A program made the position numbers and the translations under genes. A DNA stretch of 7,387 nt from Clostridia bacterium (GTDB taxonomy: Bacteria; Bacillota; Clostridia; UMGS1883): positions 1-7,387 of the forward strand of contig CAAGBE010000041.1 of assembly GCA_900768005.1 (NCBI GenBank), given 5' to 3'. This document shows, one piece after another, positions 5,846 through 7,387 of the stretch. The notes under the pieces were generated by a model. It did no database searches, had not been told where the DNA came from, and was given only the letters and a program-made list of their open reading frames with translations. How positions within the stretch are numbered: the first letter of the stretch is position 1; each line of letters starts with the position of its first letter.

Positions 5846-7117
5846 TTATTTAATAACAGTCTTACCGCCCATATAAGGAACAAGAACTTCGGGGATTGTG
5901 ATGCTTCCGTCTTCGTTCTGATAATTTTCAAGGATTGCTGCAACAGTTCTTCCTACCGCAACACCGCTGCCGTTAAGGGTATGAACATACTGTGCCTTGC
6001 TTCCCTGACCGTCTTTATACTTGATATTAGCTCTTCTTGACTGGAAATCCTCAAAGTTACTGCAGGAGGAAATCTCTACATATCTGCCGTAAGAGGGCAT
6101 CCAAACCTCTATATCATACTTCTTTGCAGCCGTGAAACCAAGGTCGCCAATGCAAATCTGCACAACCCTGTAAGGAAGACCAAGTCCCTGAAGAACGCTT
6201 TCCGCATCTCTTGTAAGCTTTTCAAGCTCTTCGTAGGATTCTTCGGGCTTTGCAAATTTAACAAGCTCTACCTTATTGAACTGATGCTGACGGATAAGAC
6301 CTCTTGTATCTCTGCCCGCACTGCCTGCTTCTGCACGGAAGCAAGCCGTATATGCAACGTGCTTGATGGGAAGCTGGCTTCCGTCAAGAATCTGTTCACG
6401 GTACATATTTGTAACGGGAACTTCTGCTGTGGGAACAAGGAAATACTCTGTTCCTGCAACCTTGAAAGCATCCTCCTCGAATTTGGGAAGCTGACCTGTT
6501 CCTATCATAGAATTTCTATGCACCATAAAGGGAGGAAATACCTCTGTATAGCCGTTTTTCTCTGTATGTGTGTCGAGATAGTAGTTGATTACGGCTCTCT
6601 CAAGCTTTGCACCAAGGTCCTTGTAAACTGTGAAACGAGTACCTGTAATCTTTGCAGCAGTATCAGGGTCAAGCACGCCAAGGTCTTTACCAAGGTCCCA
6701 GTGAGCTTTAGGCTCAAAACCAAAATTCTTTGGCTCGCCAAACTTTCTTATTTCAACATTATCCTCATCTGTGTCACCGTCAGGAACGGATGCATCGGGA
6801 ATATTTGGGATTGTGAGCATCATACGGTTAAGCTCTTCCTCAACTTCTCTTACCTGTGCATCAAATTCCTTTATTTTTTCGGAGATTTCTTTCATTTCCG
6901 CAAAAACAGCAGTTGTGTCTTCTCCTGCCTTTTTCATCGCAGGGATTTTCTTTGTTACCTCATTCTGCTTTGCTTTGAGTCCCTCAACCTCGTAAAGAAG
7001 AGCTCTTCTCTTGTCGTCAACGGCAATTATAGCATCAATATCCACATTTTCCTTTCTTCTGCCAAGAGCTGCTTTAACCTTTTCTGTTTCGCCTCTGATA
7101 AGTTTAAGATCCAACAT
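5846..7117 (-). CDS. serS: Seryl-tRNA synthetase
   Basis: Cytoplasmic class II aminoacyl-tRNA synthetase that charges tRNA-Ser (and tRNA-Sec where present) with serine. The 423 residues match the bacterial norm. The N-terminal part (about 30-105) is the long antiparallel coiled-coil arm that grips the tRNA, visible as heptad-like Lys/Glu-rich sequence. Class II motif 2 is FRAEAGSAGRDTRGLIR (260-276). The active-site stretch EISSCSNFEDFQSRR (348-362) and motif 3 with NGSGVAVGR (382-390) follow, and all look intact. The ATG at 7117 has AAAGGAAG 7 nt upstream (7125-7132). Only 37 bp separate it from the parB stop, so it is probably co-transcribed with parB; that gap is too short for a T-box leader, which controls serS in many Firmicutes. 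Thus serine-tRNA responsive control, if any, must come from upstream of parB. Confidence 0.98.
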   Translation of the reverse strand: MLDLKLIRGETEKVKAALGRRKENVDIDAIIAVDDKRRALLYEVEGLKAKQNEVTKKIPAMKKAGEDTTAVFAEMKEISEKIKEFDAQVREVEEELNRMMLTIPNIPDASVPDGDTDEDNVEIRKFGEPKNFGFEPKAHWDLGKDLGVLDPDTAAKITGTRFTVYKDLGAKLERAVINYYLDTHTEKNGYTEVFPPFMVHRNSMIGTGQLPKFEEDAFKVAGTEYFLVPTAEVPVTNMYREQILDGSQLPIKHVAYTACFRAEAGSAGRDTRGLIRQHQFNKVELVKFAKPEESYEELEKLTRDAESVLQGLGLPYRVVQICIGDLGFTAAKKYDIEVWMPSYGRYVEISSCSNFEDFQSRRANIKYKDGQGSKAQYVHTLNGSGVAVGRTVAAILENYQNEDGSITIPEVLVPYMGGKTVIK

Positions 7118-7154
7118 TTTAAAACTTCCTTTCGTATATATAAACCTTTAATTT

Positions 7155-7387
7155 TTAGCTAAGTAAATCAACAAGCCTTGTTAAATCCGCAACAGAATAA
7201 AATTCAAGCTCTACCTTTCCCTTGCGGTTTCCTTTTATTTTTACCTTTGTACCGTACTTTTGAGAAAGGGTTCTTTCCACGTCGGGATAAAGGCTTTCCT
7301 TTCCTTTTTTAAGTTTTTCCGGCTTTTTAGACATTTCCTTGCCTAAGTTTTCCGCTTGTCTTACATTAAGACCCTCGGAAATTATCC
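7155..7387 (-). CDS. parB: Chromosome partitioning protein ParB/Spo0J, C-terminal part (5' part outside window)
   Basis: The visible 76 residues are the C-terminal end of ParB, a CTP-dependent DNA clamp that loads at parS and organises and segregates the replication origin; in spore formers it is also called Spo0J. The fragment opens with IISEGLNVRQAENLG, matching the 'GLSVRxxE' end of the central DNA-binding domain. A Lys-rich linker follows, then a dimerisation domain of the usual pattern, including KYGTKVKIKGNRKGKVELEF and YSVADLTRLVDLLS, with TAA at 7155-7157. No stop interrupts the frame up to the window edge. The assignment is supported independently by the perfect parS site in the same window. 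A plasmid ParB or Noc paralogue is possible but less likely next to serS. Confidence 0.9.
   Translation of the reverse strand, partial: IISEGLNVRQAENLGKEMSKKPEKLKKGKESLYPDVERTLSQKYGTKVKIKGNRKGKVELEFYSVADLTRLVDLLS

Noticed and set aside
5323..5853. Open frame of 176 codons on the + strand running through parS, the terminator and the antisense of the lipoprotein gene.
   Set aside because: It crosses a parS site and a terminator, has no good ribosome binding site, and its translation is low-complexity; the - strand lipoprotein is the real gene.
6284..7162. Long open frame of 292 codons on the + strand opposite serS.
   Set aside because: It lies antisense to an intact, highly conserved seryl-tRNA synthetase gene, and its Cys/Phe/Leu-rich translation resembles no family; it is a shadow of the serS codon pattern.
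1..7387. Search by eye for CRISPR repeats, DnaA-box clusters, transposase genes, tRNA genes and phage or defence genes.
   Set aside because: None was recognisable. Despite the origin-proximal markers, no cluster of TTATCCACA-like boxes was seen, so oriC itself does not appear to be inside the window.

Overview
The window looks like chromosomal DNA from an endospore-forming member of the Firmicutes (Bacillota), most likely class Clostridia. This rests on gene content: a full-length YpeB (spore germination), a YtvI/AI-2E-type membrane protein, a parB (spo0J) 3' end, a perfect Firmicutes-type parS site, AGGAGG-like ribosome binding sites, and frequent GTG/TTG starts. The parB-serS linkage plus parS suggests a position near the replication origin. 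Genus cannot be determined from the sequence alone.

Layout, left to right. (1) Positions 1-1395, + strand: the 3' part of a polar amino acid ABC permease, overlapped by its GlnQ-type ATPase; the substrate-binding protein is not in view. (2) 1396-1568: a non-coding stretch with three consecutive hairpins (a probable dispersed palindromic repeat), then a strong, probably bidirectional terminator. (3) 1569-2891, - strand: ypeB, convergent with the transporter and without the usual sleB partner next to it. (4) 2892-3002: a divergent intergenic region with a near-consensus sigma-A promoter for the next gene, its -10 box framed by an 8-bp inverted repeat. (5) 3003-4205, + strand: an archaeal-type cofactor-independent phosphoglycerate mutase, closed by an intrinsic terminator. 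(6) 4281-5303, + strand: a YtvI-like AI-2E family membrane protein, best read from a TTG start just after that terminator. (7) 5304-5412: a convergent intergenic region with a perfect 16-bp parS site and a bidirectional terminator. (8) 5413-7387, - strand: a probable operon, transcribed right to left, of parB (C-terminal part only), serS and a small lipoprotein gene.

How the genes work together: the permease and ATPase form the membrane core of one amino acid importer. ParB, encoded at the right edge, would be expected to load at the parS site about 1.8 kb away and spread from it, so the serS operon and ytvI lie in DNA that ParB probably coats. YpeB, and by family YtvI, belong to spore biology, while ApgM and SerS are housekeeping enzymes. 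I see no CRISPR array, transposase, phage gene, tRNA or rRNA, and no gene cluster that looks like a new defence or biosynthetic system. The items most worth checking are the parS site, the hairpin repeat at 1398-1508, the isolated ypeB, and the inverted repeat around the apgM promoter.
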